64,000 nucleotides of DNA from Nocardia niwae NBRC 108934 = DSM 45340 (lineage in GTDB: Bacteria > Actinomycetota > Actinomycetes > Mycobacteriales > Mycobacteriaceae): the NCBI RefSeq assembly GCF_001613465.1, contig NZ_BDCK01000001.1, positions 1 to 64,000 on the forward strand, given 5' to 3'. Every line of letters starts with the position of its first letter. The stretch's first letter is position 1. Below the pieces are notes generated by a model. That model did no database searches and had not been told where the DNA came from. It was given only the letters and a program-made list of their open reading frames with translations. Shown here in pieces: positions 18,016-26,174 of the stretch. A program made the position numbers and the translations under genes.

Positions 18016-18866
18016 CCGAGACGACGCACGAGCCGAAACTCGGCGGCAACGCCGGAATGTCCAGCGAGTACCTCGAGGTTCGCGGTCTGTCGGTGAGTTT
18101 CGACGGATTCAAGGCTGTCACCGAGGTCGACCTGACGGTGTTGCAGGGCGATCTGCGCTTCCTCATCGGTCCCAACGGCGCGGGCAAGACGACACTGATC
18201 GACGCGATCACCGGGCTGGTCCCGGCAACCGGGTCGGCGCAGAAGACCGGCGTGGAACTGCTCGGCCAGAAGGTGCACCGGATCGCCCGGCTCGGCGTCG
18301 GGCGGACGTTCCAGACCGCCAGCGTATTCGAGCAGCTCAGCGTGCTACAGAACCTCGACATCGCCGCGGGCGCGGGCCGCTCCGCGCTCACCATGCTGCG
18401 CCGCCGCGGATCCGTGCTCCCGGCGATCGAGGAGGCGCTGGAGACCACCGGTCTGACCGATCTCCGGGACAAGCCCGCCGGAGTGCTCGCGCATGGGCAG
18501 AAGCAATGGCTCGAGATCGGCATGCTCCTGGTGCAGAACGCGTCGGTGCTGCTGCTGGACGAACCGGTGGCCGGGATGAGCGCCGAGGAGCGGGAGGAGA
18601 CCGGGAATCTGCTGCGCCGGATCGGCGGCGACCGGGTGGTCGTGGTGGTCGAGCACGACATGGATTTCATGCGCGCCTTCGCCACCTCGGTCACCGTCCT
18701 GGCCGGCGGCAAGGTGCTCAGCGAGGGAACCGTCGCACAGGTCCAGGCGGACCCGAAAGTGCAGGAGGTCTACCTCGGCACCGCCGCGGCCGTCGGAACC
18801 GAGCTGGAGGACGCGTCGAGCGCCCCGAGCCCGGACGCACCCCGGAAAGGGAACAGCGATGCTTGA
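18012..18866 (+). CDS. urtD: urea ABC transporter ATP-binding protein UrtD
   Basis: A 284-residue LivG-type ABC ATPase. Walker A is GPNGAGKT (near residue 57), the Q-loop lies in FQTASVFEQL, the signature is the UrtD variant LAHGQKQWLEIG in place of LSGGQ, Walker B is VLLLDEPVAGMS, and the H-loop is VEHDMDFM. It has a short acidic/serine-rich tail. It overlaps urtC by four bases and urtE by eight, and forms a heterodimer with UrtE. Confidence 0.94.
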   Translation: MTETTHEPKLGGNAGMSSEYLEVRGLSVSFDGFKAVTEVDLTVLQGDLRFLIGPNGAGKTTLIDAITGLVPATGSAQKTGVELLGQKVHRIARLGVGRTFQTASVFEQLSVLQNLDIAAGAGRSALTMLRRRGSVLPAIEEALETTGLTDLRDKPAGVLAHGQKQWLEIGMLLVQNASVLLLDEPVAGMSAEEREETGNLLRRIGGDRVVVVVEHDMDFMRAFATSVTVLAGGKVLSEGTVAQVQADPKVQEVYLGTAAAVGTELEDASSAPSPDAPRKGNSDA

Positions 18867-19551
18867 ACTCACCGATATCCACTCCGGCTACGGCCGCACC
18901 GAGGTGATCCACGGCGTCTCGGTGACCGTCCCGGACGACAGCGTGGTCGCCATCATGGGACACAACGGCGCTGGGAAGACCACGTTGCTGCGCACCGCCG
19001 TCGGCCTGATCGGCACGAAGTCGGGCCGGATCGAGTTCGACGGCGAGACCGTCACCAAACTGTCGCCGTCGCGGCGGGTGCGCCGCGGGATCGCGTACGT
19101 GCCGCAAGGGCAGCAGAGTTTCCCGCAACTGACCACCGCGGAGAACCTCCAGGTGGTCGCGGACGGCCGCAAACGCAGCAAGGCGCTGATCGACGAATCG
19201 CTCGACCTGTTCCCGGCGCTGCGCGAGCTGCTGACGCGCAAGGCGGGTCTGCTGTCCGGCGGGCAGCGCCAGCAACTGGCCATCGCGCGGGCGCTGATCA
19301 CCGAGCCGAAGCTGCTCATCCTGGACGAGCCGACCGAAGGCATCCAGCCGTCGGTGGTCGCCGAGATCGAGCGCACCATCATCGATCTCACCCGGCGCGG
19401 CGGATTGAGCGTGCTGCTGGTCGAACAGCACATCGGCTTCGCGTTGCAGGCGGCGCAGCGTTACTACGTGCTGCGATCCGGCCGGGTGACCGCTACGGGC
19501 GCGGGCGGGGCGGGCGCCGAGAGCGACGTCCGCTCGGCGATGGCGATCTGA
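18859..19551 (+). CDS. urtE: urea ABC transporter ATP-binding protein UrtE
   Basis: A 230-residue LivF-type ABC ATPase with Walker A GHNGAGKT, signature LSGGQRQQLAIARALI, Walker B LLILDEPTEGIQPSV and H-loop VEQHIGFAL. It is normal length for UrtE, with an alanine/glycine-rich tail. It is the last transporter gene; the GntR regulator starts eight bases after its stop. No urease genes are within the window, so the fate of imported urea must be encoded elsewhere. Confidence 0.94.
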   Translation: MLELTDIHSGYGRTEVIHGVSVTVPDDSVVAIMGHNGAGKTTLLRTAVGLIGTKSGRIEFDGETVTKLSPSRRVRRGIAYVPQGQQSFPQLTTAENLQVVADGRKRSKALIDESLDLFPALRELLTRKAGLLSGGQRQQLAIARALITEPKLLILDEPTEGIQPSVVAEIERTIIDLTRRGGLSVLLVEQHIGFALQAAQRYYVLRSGRVTATGAGGAGAESDVRSAMAI

Positions 19552-19559
19552 GCGCCGCC

Positions 19560-20261
19560 GTGGCCCGCCACAGGGGCCGTATTCCGTTGCGCGATCAGGT
19601 CTACGACTCGTTGCGCCGGGATCTGGCCACCGGAGCCATCGTGCCGACCGAACGGCTCCGGGAAGAACGCCTCGCCGAGGCGTACGGGATGTCGCGCACC
19701 CCGGTGCGCGAGGCGTTGGCCCGCTTGCAGGCCGACGGTCTGGTCGAGCGTCTCGCCGACGGCCTGTATCCGTACCGGCCCAGGCTCGACGAACTCGATC
19801 ACCTCTACGAGTTGCGGCTCGTCCTGGAGGCCAGGGGAATGCAACGCGTGGGGCCGCCGGGCGCGGCGCCCGCGCACGATCTGGATCTCGTGCGCGCGGA
19901 ACTCGACACCTGGCGCGCACTGCGCGACGACCCGCCCGCACCGGGCACCGCGCTGGTGGCCGCCGACGAGCGGTTCCACACCACCTTGCTCGCGGCCGCG
20001 GGCAACGCCGCGCTCGCCGACGCGCTCACCGCCGTGCACGTCCGGGTGCGCCCGGTGCGCACGCTGGACATGCCGACGCCGGAACGGATCGCCAGAATGA
20101 CCGCCGAGCACATCGCGGTCGCCGAGCACCTGGTGTCCGGTGCGGTGGACGTGGCGCTGGACACGCTCACCGCCCACATCACCACCTCGCGCACGCACGT
20201 GCTGGCCCGCGCGGAGCACGCTCTGCGCCTGACCAAACTGGGCCGCGCCGTGCGGGATTGA
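19560..20261 (+). CDS. GntR/FCD-family transcriptional regulator
   Basis: A 233-residue FadR-subfamily regulator. The winged helix is about residues 8-72 (RLREERLAEAYGMSRTPVREALARLQADGLVER), followed by a helical FCD ligand domain. The FCD metal-site pattern appears complete: D-E-R-F-H near 140, H in the TAEHIAVAEHL segment, and H in the HITTSRTH segment. Its GTG start is eight bases after urtE, so it is very probably co-transcribed and may regulate the urt operon in response to an amide or acid ligand. A role elsewhere cannot be excluded. Confidence 0.88.
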   Translation: MARHRGRIPLRDQVYDSLRRDLATGAIVPTERLREERLAEAYGMSRTPVREALARLQADGLVERLADGLYPYRPRLDELDHLYELRLVLEARGMQRVGPPGAAPAHDLDLVRAELDTWRALRDDPPAPGTALVAADERFHTTLLAAAGNAALADALTAVHVRVRPVRTLDMPTPERIARMTAEHIAVAEHLVSGAVDVALDTLTAHITTSRTHVLARAEHALRLTKLGRAVRD

Positions 20262-20265
20262 CCGC

Positions 20266-21138
20266 TCAGCAATTCTGCTGGAAGGGGAAGCACTGGGTGG
20301 GCCGGTACGCGGGCGGCGACGGAGTCGGGCTCGTCGTGCCGGTCGCCGGGATCGGCTGCGCGGAGTCGTGCGCGAGCGCGGTGGCGATCACGCCGAGCAC
20401 GAACAGGACCCCGACCACGGCGATGACGACGACCGACCACCCCGCGTAGGCATGACTTCTCGTCGCGACGCCGGGTGTCGGTTCGACGCGCGGCTTCGGT
20501 GTGCGGGCGATGGTGCTGACGGGCTCCGGCGCGTGCTCCTCGAACCCCGCTTCCAGCAGTTCCGCGCGGGAAGGGGTGAGCTCCGCCAGACCGAGCGCGC
20601 CGCACGCCCCGATCACCCGGTCCGCGGTCCAGTCACGCGGTCCCGCGGAGAATCCCTCCAGGTAGATACGCAGTTCGGTCGCGTCGGTGACGTTTCCGAC
20701 GACCACATCCAGGCCCGGACGCAGATTCGTGCGCGCCGGGCGTACCACCGCGCCGCGGAACGGGACGAGCACCACGGCGCCGCTGATGTGCCCCGGGTCC
20801 TGCAACGCCCGCTGGAGCATGTGCTTGACCGCGTACATGCCGTGTTCCACGCGCTCGGCGGGGCTGCCGGACTCCGGGTCGTCCAATTCCACGGGCGCGT
20901 CGCTGATCTTCCACGGCCCTTCGGCCGGTGTGCTCAGAATGCCGCTCTGCCTGCGCTGGAATCCGTGCACTTCCAGCACGGTCAGGCCCCGAGGGGTCCA
21001 CACCACCGCGTCGACGCGCCGGTTGTCCGCCTCGATATCCACCACGGCGAGGCCGGTCGTCGGATACGACCGCAGGCACGCGACGAATTCCCGCTCGGCG
21101 CCGGAAAGCTCCGCTCCGGGCCTGATCCTCACCAGCAT
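20266..21138 (-). CDS. NERD-like membrane-anchored protein
   Basis: A 290-residue protein. Residues about 5-150 resemble a nuclease-related (NERD) fold: the DAVVWTPRGLTVLEVHGF strand pattern corresponds to the D-x(n)-E-x-K core, but the lysine position is His-Gly (EVHGF), so catalysis is doubtful. A single membrane helix follows near residues 232-254 (WSVVVIAVVGVLFVLGVIATALA) and the tail is a short extracytoplasmic, proline-rich piece ending in CFPFQQNC, with two cysteines. The bulk would be cytoplasmic. An AGGGGA site precedes the ATG. It converges with the GntR gene four bases away. Confidence 0.65.
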   Translation of the reverse strand: MLVRIRPGAELSGAEREFVACLRSYPTTGLAVVDIEADNRRVDAVVWTPRGLTVLEVHGFQRRQSGILSTPAEGPWKISDAPVELDDPESGSPAERVEHGMYAVKHMLQRALQDPGHISGAVVLVPFRGAVVRPARTNLRPGLDVVVGNVTDATELRIYLEGFSAGPRDWTADRVIGACGALGLAELTPSRAELLEAGFEEHAPEPVSTIARTPKPRVEPTPGVATRSHAYAGWSVVVIAVVGVLFVLGVIATALAHDSAQPIPATGTTSPTPSPPAYRPTQCFPFQQNC

Positions 21139-21335
21139 CTATTCCCCTGCCGACCTGTTGTCCACACCTGACGCCACGGTGACCAGCACCGGTACTGATG
21201 ATGACGGGGTACCCCGCCGAAAACCACTCCGAAAGCAAAAGAATGGTGGCGCGCTTCACGGGATACTGCCAAGTAGGCTCTCTCTCGGTCGGCACCGACG
21301 CCGGCCGCACAGACCACGCGGAGGTGGCAACCGGC

Positions 21336-21881
21336 ATGGTTTCAGCGCTGCAACCACGCATCTCACCCGGACGGCTCCGGGAACTCGGCCCGCTCAACTG
21401 GGTTGTCTGGCAGGTGCTTTCCCGCGCCGCGGGCACCGGCGACGCCCACTTGTTCAGCACGCTCGGCCGTACCAGGGGGCTGTTCCGCGGCTGGCTGCAC
21501 TACTCGGGCAAACTCATGCCGGGCGGGCGGCTGCCCCGGCACGAGTCGGAACTGGTCATCATCCGCGTCGCGCATCTGCGCGGCTGCGATTACGAGATGG
21601 ACCATCACATCCGGCTCGGCCGGCGCGCCGGGGTGACGAGCGAGATCCTCGAGCGGCTGCGCACGGGCCCGGCAGCGGCAGGCTGGTCGGACAAGCATCG
21701 CGCGCTGCTGGCCGCGGTGGACCGGCTGGTCGAGACGCGCGATCTCGACGACGACACCTGGGCCGAGCTGGCGAAGCATTACGACGAGCGCAGCTTGATC
21801 GAAATCGTGCTGCTCATCAATCAATACGACGGTCTGGCCACGACCATCACCGCCCTGCGTATCCAGCGCGACGGCGTCTAG
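21336..21881 (+). CDS. carboxymuconolactone decarboxylase family protein
   Basis: A 181-residue CMD/AhpD-fold protein. The active-site helix is ELVIIRVAHLRGCDYEMDHHIRLGRRAGV: one Cys, a Glu and a His pair, but not the CxxC of AhpD peroxidase-type members. It is therefore of the decarboxylase-like or uncharacterised group. The ATG at 21336 has GAGGTGG upstream and matches the family start; the frame is open to 21198. Its TAG shares three bases (CTAG) with the stop of the convergent TetR gene. Confidence 0.8.
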   Translation: MVSALQPRISPGRLRELGPLNWVVWQVLSRAAGTGDAHLFSTLGRTRGLFRGWLHYSGKLMPGGRLPRHESELVIIRVAHLRGCDYEMDHHIRLGRRAGVTSEILERLRTGPAAAGWSDKHRALLAAVDRLVETRDLDDDTWAELAKHYDERSLIEIVLLINQYDGLATTITALRIQRDGV

Positions 21882-22660
21882 GCGCCGGCGGACGCCCCCT
21901 CGATGCGGCGCGCCAACCCGTCCAGCACCAGCGCCAAGCCGAACTCGTAGGCGTGCTCGGCGCTGTAGGCGGCGTCGTGCGCCTGGCCCGCCGTGGTGCC
22001 GACGCGCGCGGCCAGCGGGTAGCGCTCGGCGTCGAAGACCCGCGCGAGAACCGGCGCGGCCCGTTCCCACCACTGTCCGTCGGACATGGCGCTATCCGCC
22101 GCCGCCCGCGCGCTGTCGATGGCGATGCGGGCGACGGAGGTGACGAAGCCGAGCACGAACGTGAGGGCGGCGTCCATGGCGACGTCGTCCAACCCCAGGT
22201 CCGCGAACGCGGCCAGCTCGTGGTCGTATTTGGCGGCGAGACCGGGGCCGAGCGGCGGCCGGGTGGTGGGCAGATACGCCACCCACGGGTGCCGGGTCAG
22301 CATGGCGCGGTTCTCGGCCGCGATCCCGGCGACCCGCTCACGCCATGGCAGGCCGCTGAGGTCCCCGCGCTCCATCTGGGCGTACACCGTGTCCAGCATC
22401 AGGTCGATCAGCTCGGCCTTTCCCGGCACGTAGGTGTAGGTGGCCATCGGCGTCAGACCGAGCCGGTTGGCCACCGCGCGCATCGTGAGCGCTGCGATGC
22501 CCTCCGCGTCGGCGATCTCGATCGCGGCGGCCACGACCTCCTCGACGCTGCTGCGCTGTCTCGGGCCTCGGCCGCTGCCCGGCTCGCCTGGCGCCCGCCA
22601 CAGCAACTCCAGTGTGCGCACCGGGTCACCCGCGCCGCTGCGCTCCTTGGGCTGTCCCAT
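21878..22660 (-). CDS. TetR-family repressor (TetR_C-type ligand domain)
   Basis: A 260-residue TetR regulator. The DNA-binding domain is about residues 40-87 (ANRLGLTPMATYTYVPGKAELIDLML) after an arginine-rich leader that begins with GPRQRSSVEEVVAAA, followed by a tetracyclin-repressor-like C-terminal domain. The ATG at 22660 has a strong GGAGGAGA site; a GTG at 22675 is the alternative. It diverges from the VOC gene at 22782, and a 15-bp palindrome at 22744-22758 lies between them. Confidence 0.87.
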   Translation of the reverse strand: MGQPKERSGAGDPVRTLELLWRAPGEPGSGRGPRQRSSVEEVVAAAIEIADAEGIAALTMRAVANRLGLTPMATYTYVPGKAELIDLMLDTVYAQMERGDLSGLPWRERVAGIAAENRAMLTRHPWVAYLPTTRPPLGPGLAAKYDHELAAFADLGLDDVAMDAALTFVLGFVTSVARIAIDSARAAADSAMSDGQWWERAAPVLARVFDAERYPLAARVGTTAGQAHDAAYSAEHAYEFGLALVLDGLARRIEGASAGA

Positions 22661-22743
22661 TGCCGTCTCCTCCACTACCTCTCGGCACCGATGGTATCGA
22701 TGTGACGCAGTTCATAGTGCCAACCGTCGCCTTTTGCTCTACA

Positions 22744-22758
22744 AAGTACAGTGTACTT
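22744..22758. promoter_or_regulatory. TetR operator upstream of the VOC gene
   Basis: AAGTACA-G-TGTACTT, a perfect 7-bp inverted repeat with one central base. A further TAGTACA half site follows at 22758-22764. The position 24 bases before the VOC start and in the divergent gap fits a repressor site for both promoters. Confidence 0.75.
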
Positions 22759-22781
22759 AGTACAGAGACCGAGGAGGGTCC

Positions 22782-23159
22782 ATGAACATCACCGCTTCCG
22801 CCATCTCGCTCAACGTCCCCGACCCGGCCGCCTCGGCGAAGTTCCTCATCGACCACCTCGGCTTCGAGGAGAAGATGTCGGCCGACGGGTTCGTCTCGCT
22901 GGATCGCGCCGACGCCGGACTGAACGTCATCTACCTGCGCACCGGGCTGGCGAGTTTCAAACCGAAGAGCGCGGCGGGCAGCGCGGGCGAAGGCCTGCTC
23001 GTCGTCTTCGTCGTCGACGACATCGACGCCGAGTACGCCCGGCTGCAAGGCGAGGGTGTGCCGATCGTGACGCCCATCGAGACCGAGGAGTGGGGCGAGC
23101 GCTACTTCCAGATGCGTGACCCGAACGGAATCATCATCCAGTTGGTGCAGTGGGTGTGA
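22782..23159 (+). CDS. VOC-family (glyoxalase-like) protein
   Basis: A 125-residue vicinal-oxygen-chelate protein with the two beta-alpha-beta-beta-beta modules. It opens with SLNVPDPAASAKFLIDHLGF and closes with the metal-ligand-bearing YFQMRDPNGIIIQLVQW. Members include glyoxalases, dioxygenases and antibiotic-binding proteins, and the substrate cannot be told. A GAGGAGG site precedes the ATG. The divergent TetR gene and the palindrome at 22744 suggest induction by a small toxic compound. Confidence 0.85.
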   Translation: MNITASAISLNVPDPAASAKFLIDHLGFEEKMSADGFVSLDRADAGLNVIYLRTGLASFKPKSAAGSAGEGLLVVFVVDDIDAEYARLQGEGVPIVTPIETEEWGERYFQMRDPNGIIIQLVQWV

Positions 23160-23423
23160 GCTGTGTTGGATTTGCCGCGACTGCGTCGCGGCGTGTTCGC
23201 GGATGCTCGGTCTCGCTTCGCTCGAAAGACGTGGTTGAGGTGCGCCGGGCACGTTGGCGTCCGAACCAGCGACGCGGTGCGCCAGGGACGCTGACTTCCG
23301 AACTCGGGCCACGGAGCACGGCACTGATATCAGTCGAGCGGTGATGGGCCGGGCACGCGTGACGAAGTCACCGCACCTGGCCCATCACCGTGGGCGCCAT
23401 CTGACAAAAGCCGCTGGAAGGGT

Positions 23424-24272
23424 TCAGGCGAGTGCCGCGCGGAAGACCTCGACCGCCGGGGTAGCCGGTCGCCCGAGCAATTTCTCCAGGTCGCCCGACC
23501 GCACATCCAGGATGCCGGTGGCGATGCCCGCGTCGGCGTCGGCGAGCGCCTTCGCGTAGGCGTCGGGCAGCCCGGCCCGGCTCAGGGCTGCGGCGTAGTC
23601 CGCTTCGGGCAGGTTCTCGTAGCGCACCGGCTTGCCCGAGGCCTCCGAAATCACCTGTGCCAGTTCGGCGTAGGTGAGTCGCTCGCCGCCACCGAGTTCG
23701 TACGCCCGGCCAGCGTGACCATCGCTGGTAAGCACCCGGGCGGCCGCTTCGGCGTAGTCGGCGCGTGCCGCGCCCGCCACGCGCCCCTCGCCCGCAGCTC
23801 CGTGCAACACGCCCGACTCCACCGCGTGCGCAAGACCGCCCACGTAGTTCTCCCAGTACCAGCCGTTGCGCAGCAAGACGTGCGGCACAGATGATCGGGC
23901 GAGCACAGCCTCGGTGGCCTTGTGTTCCTGAGCGAGGATCAGCGGATTGTCGGCCGCGTTCGGAATGCTGGTGTAGGCGAGCAGTTCCACCCCGGCGCGT
24001 TCGGCCGCGCGAATGACATTGGTGTGCTGAGCTACTCGCGCGCCGAACTCGTTGCCCGAGATCAACAGCACCCGGTCGACGCCGTCGAGGGCGCGCTCCA
24101 GCGCGGCCGGGTCGTCGTAGGGGGCCTGCCGGACGTCCACGCCCCGTTCGGCCAGATCGGCCACTTTCCGCGGATCGCGCACGATCGCGACGGGCGTCGA
24201 CCCCGCGCGCAACAACTCCTCCACCACTTGTCGGCCCAGCTGCCCGCTGGCTCCGGTGACGGCGATGGTCAT
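23424..24272 (-). CDS. NAD(P)H quinone oxidoreductase, QorB/SDR_a5 type
   Basis: A 282-residue atypical short-chain dehydrogenase of the NmrA/QorB group. The nucleotide motif GASGQLG is at residues 7-13. The QorB-like blocks YTSIPNAADNPLILAQEHKAT, VLLRNGWYWENY and ARADYAEAAARVL are all present, and the length matches E. coli QorB. It probably reduces quinones with NADPH. It diverges from an HxlR regulator, the same arrangement as qor2-qorR in Corynebacterium glutamicum. A GGGAGGT ribosome-binding site precedes the ATG. Confidence 0.88.
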   Translation of the reverse strand: MTIAVTGASGQLGRQVVEELLRAGSTPVAIVRDPRKVADLAERGVDVRQAPYDDPAALERALDGVDRVLLISGNEFGARVAQHTNVIRAAERAGVELLAYTSIPNAADNPLILAQEHKATEAVLARSSVPHVLLRNGWYWENYVGGLAHAVESGVLHGAAGEGRVAGAARADYAEAAARVLTSDGHAGRAYELGGGERLTYAELAQVISEASGKPVRYENLPEADYAAALSRAGLPDAYAKALADADAGIATGILDVRSGDLEKLLGRPATPAVEVFRAALA

Positions 24273-24301
24273 GATTACCTCCCAAGGTGCGAATTACATA
24301 G

Positions 24302-24316
24302 TACTAACTATTAGTA
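24302..24316. promoter_or_regulatory. HxlR/QorR-type operator
   Basis: TACTAA-CTA-TTAGTA, a perfect 6-bp inverted repeat with a 3-bp spacer in the gap between the divergent quinone oxidoreductase and HxlR genes. By position it is the likely site of the HxlR repressor. Confidence 0.72.
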
Positions 24317-24367
24317 AGCACTATGCATTCCGCCGCCACTGCGGTCAAGTTCGGTACCATGGCGGGC

Positions 24368-24766
24368 ATGACCACCCAGCGCACCGTCTCGGCCGAAGCC
24401 GACGACCCCACGCTGGAAGCCGACGTCTTCGCACGGAACTGCACGTCGCGACCGGTCCTGCAGAATGTGGCCAGCCGCTGGGGCACCTTGGCGCTGGTCG
24501 CGCTACGCGAAGGCCCATACCGGTTCAGCGCACTGCGCAGGCGGGTCGACGGTGTGAGCGAGCGCATGCTGTCGCAGACCCTGCAAGCGCTGGAACGCGA
24601 CGGCATGGTGCATCGCGAGGTGCAGGAGACGATTCCGCCGCGCGTGGAATACACCCTCACGGAGCTGGGCGCCGAGGTGGCCGCACACCTCGAGGCGCTG
24701 ATCCAGGTGCTGGAGACCAACATGCCCCGCGTGCGGGAGGCGCAGGCGGCCTACCACCGCGACTGA
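24368..24766 (+). CDS. HxlR-family redox-type repressor (QorR-like)
   Basis: A 132-residue winged-helix regulator of the HxlR/DUF24 family (WGTLALVALREGPYRFSALRRRVDGVSERMLSQTLQALERDGMV). A single cysteine (Cys25, in FARNCTSRPVL) sits just before helix 1, where C. glutamicum QorR and related sensors carry their redox cysteine, so oxidant or quinone sensing is likely. It diverges from the QorB-like gene with a palindrome between. In-frame ATGs at 24323 and 24359 are alternatives; the first lies almost against the palindrome, and none has a clear ribosome-binding site. Confidence 0.83.
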   Translation: MTTQRTVSAEADDPTLEADVFARNCTSRPVLQNVASRWGTLALVALREGPYRFSALRRRVDGVSERMLSQTLQALERDGMVHREVQETIPPRVEYTLTELGAEVAAHLEALIQVLETNMPRVREAQAAYHRD

Positions 24767-24812
24767 CCGGCCGCGACGGGAAGAGACCCGCCGCGCCACG
24801 GGTTACACGGGC

Positions 24813-25241
24813 ATGGAACTCGCCGCCGCAGTCGATTTCGCCCGCGATCACCACAGGTCCGTGCTCACCACGATCCGCCGCAACGGCCGCCCGCAACTGT
24901 CCAACGTGCTGCACGTCGTCGGCGCCGACGGCCGCATCCGTGTCTCGATCACCGCCGACCGCGCGAAATATCACAACCTCGTCCGCGACCCGTGGGCGGC
25001 ACTGCACGTGACCCGCGCGGACTTCTTCGCGTATGCCGTGCTCGAAGGCACGGTGGAACTCACCCCGGTCGCCGCGGCGCCCGACGACCCCACCGTCGAC
25101 GCGCTCGTCGACTATTACCGCACCGCCAATGGCGAGCACCCCGATTGGGACGAGTACCGCGCCGCGATGGTCGCCGATCGTCGCGCCTTGGTGCTGTTCA
25201 CGCCGACGCACGCGTACGGGATGCTCCCGGCCGCCGGTTAG
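24813..25241 (+). CDS. PPOX-class F420-dependent enzyme, Rv1155 type
   Basis: A 142-residue split-barrel flavin/deazaflavin protein, close to mycobacterial Rv1155: VLTTIRRNGRPQLSNVLHVV near the start, RAKYHNLVRDPWAALHVT in the centre, and EHPDWDEYRAAMVADRRALVLFTPTHAYGMLP at the end. The family binds F420 and acts as an oxidoreductase or F420 carrier. It lies 46 bases after the HxlR gene on the same strand and may be co-transcribed, but no functional link to quinone reduction is shown. Confidence 0.88.
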   Translation: MELAAAVDFARDHHRSVLTTIRRNGRPQLSNVLHVVGADGRIRVSITADRAKYHNLVRDPWAALHVTRADFFAYAVLEGTVELTPVAAAPDDPTVDALVDYYRTANGEHPDWDEYRAAMVADRRALVLFTPTHAYGMLPAAG

Positions 25242-25341
25242 CCGGACGATTCCGCGCTCCGACCGGCCGGACCGAGTCATCCGAGGTCTGCGAGCGGGCA
25301 CTGCCCGAAGCCCCTGCGGTGAGCCGCTCGGCGCCGGCGGA

Positions 25342-26049
25342 TCAGCGCGCCATCAGATCGGAGACCGTGACGAATTGATAGCCCGCGGAGCGTAATTCGG
25401 CGACGATGCGCGGGATCGCGGCGATCGACGGCGCGGCGTTCCCGTGCATGACGTGCAGCAGGACGATCGAGCCCGGACGGACCTTGCCGAGGGTCTCGGC
25501 GACGATGTCGTCCGCCGTCGCGCCCGCCTTGCCCGAGTCGGGCTCCACGTCCCACGTGACGGTGACGCGGTCGTGCTCGGCCAAGTAGTGCGGCAGCACC
25601 CACAACTTCTTGCCGTACGGCGGGCGGAAGGTGATGGGGCCGACGTAGCCGGTCCGCATGATCTCGGCGTCGGTGCGCTCCACCTCGTCCCGAACCGTAC
25701 CGGGCGTCACGAGAACCATCCGGCGATGCGAATAGGTGTGGTTGCCGATCTCGTGGCCCGCCGCGGCGATCGCCCTGCCGTATTCCGGGTGCGCGGCGAG
25801 ATCACGCCCGTTCAGGTAGAACGTGGCCGGAACCTGCGCCTCGGCGAGGACTCGCAGCACTTCGGGGGCCCGGTCGGTCGGCCCGTCGTCCAGAGTCAGC
25901 GCTACCACCCTGGCGTCGGTGTCGACCCTGCTGACGACGTGACCGGCCAACTGGAAGGTGCGCGCCTTCGTCAGGTAGAAGGTGCCCATCCCCAGCAGCA
26001 CCACCACGACGAGCACCGGCACACTTCCGATCAGCCACCTGCGAAGCAT
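25342..26049 (-). CDS. polysaccharide deacetylase (NodB/CE4 domain), membrane-anchored
   Basis: A 235-residue CE4 deacetylase with an N-terminal membrane anchor (about residues 5-26) and an extracytoplasmic NodB domain. The five motifs are visible: TLDDGP with the catalytic base and metal Asp, HEIGNHTYSH with the two metal His, RPPYG, W-D-V-E-P-D, and LLHVMHG. It probably removes N-acetyl groups from peptidoglycan or another cell-envelope glycan. The ATG at 26049 lacks a strong ribosome-binding site. It lies downstream of lpd on the same strand, beyond a terminator. Confidence 0.88.
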   Translation of the reverse strand: MLRRWLIGSVPVLVVVVLLGMGTFYLTKARTFQLAGHVVSRVDTDARVVALTLDDGPTDRAPEVLRVLAEAQVPATFYLNGRDLAAHPEYGRAIAAAGHEIGNHTYSHRRMVLVTPGTVRDEVERTDAEIMRTGYVGPITFRPPYGKKLWVLPHYLAEHDRVTVTWDVEPDSGKAGATADDIVAETLGKVRPGSIVLLHVMHGNAAPSIAAIPRIVAELRSAGYQFVTVSDLMAR

Positions 26050-26130
26050 GCACGCTGTATAGCAGACCGTCGGCGACCGCGCCGACCGCCGACGACCCTA
26101 CCGGCGCGGAAACCCTTGCCGGGCAGACGA

Positions 26131-26163
26131 AAAGGGCGCGCGATCGGTGACCGCACGCCCTTT
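26131..26163 (-). terminator. intrinsic terminator of lpd
   Basis: A 12-bp stem with one mismatch (AAAGGGCGCGCG at 26131-26142 with CGCACGCCCTTT at 26152-26163) and a 9-base loop. Read on the minus strand it is followed by TTTTCGTCT, so it should terminate lpd transcription. Confidence 0.8.
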
Positions 26164-26174
26164 CCCGCGACGGA

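Noticed and set aside
23160..23423. Possible small genes between the VOC and QorB-like genes
   Set aside because: Only 60-100-codon frames lacking ribosome-binding sites and families; no clear RNA structure either. I see nothing to call here.
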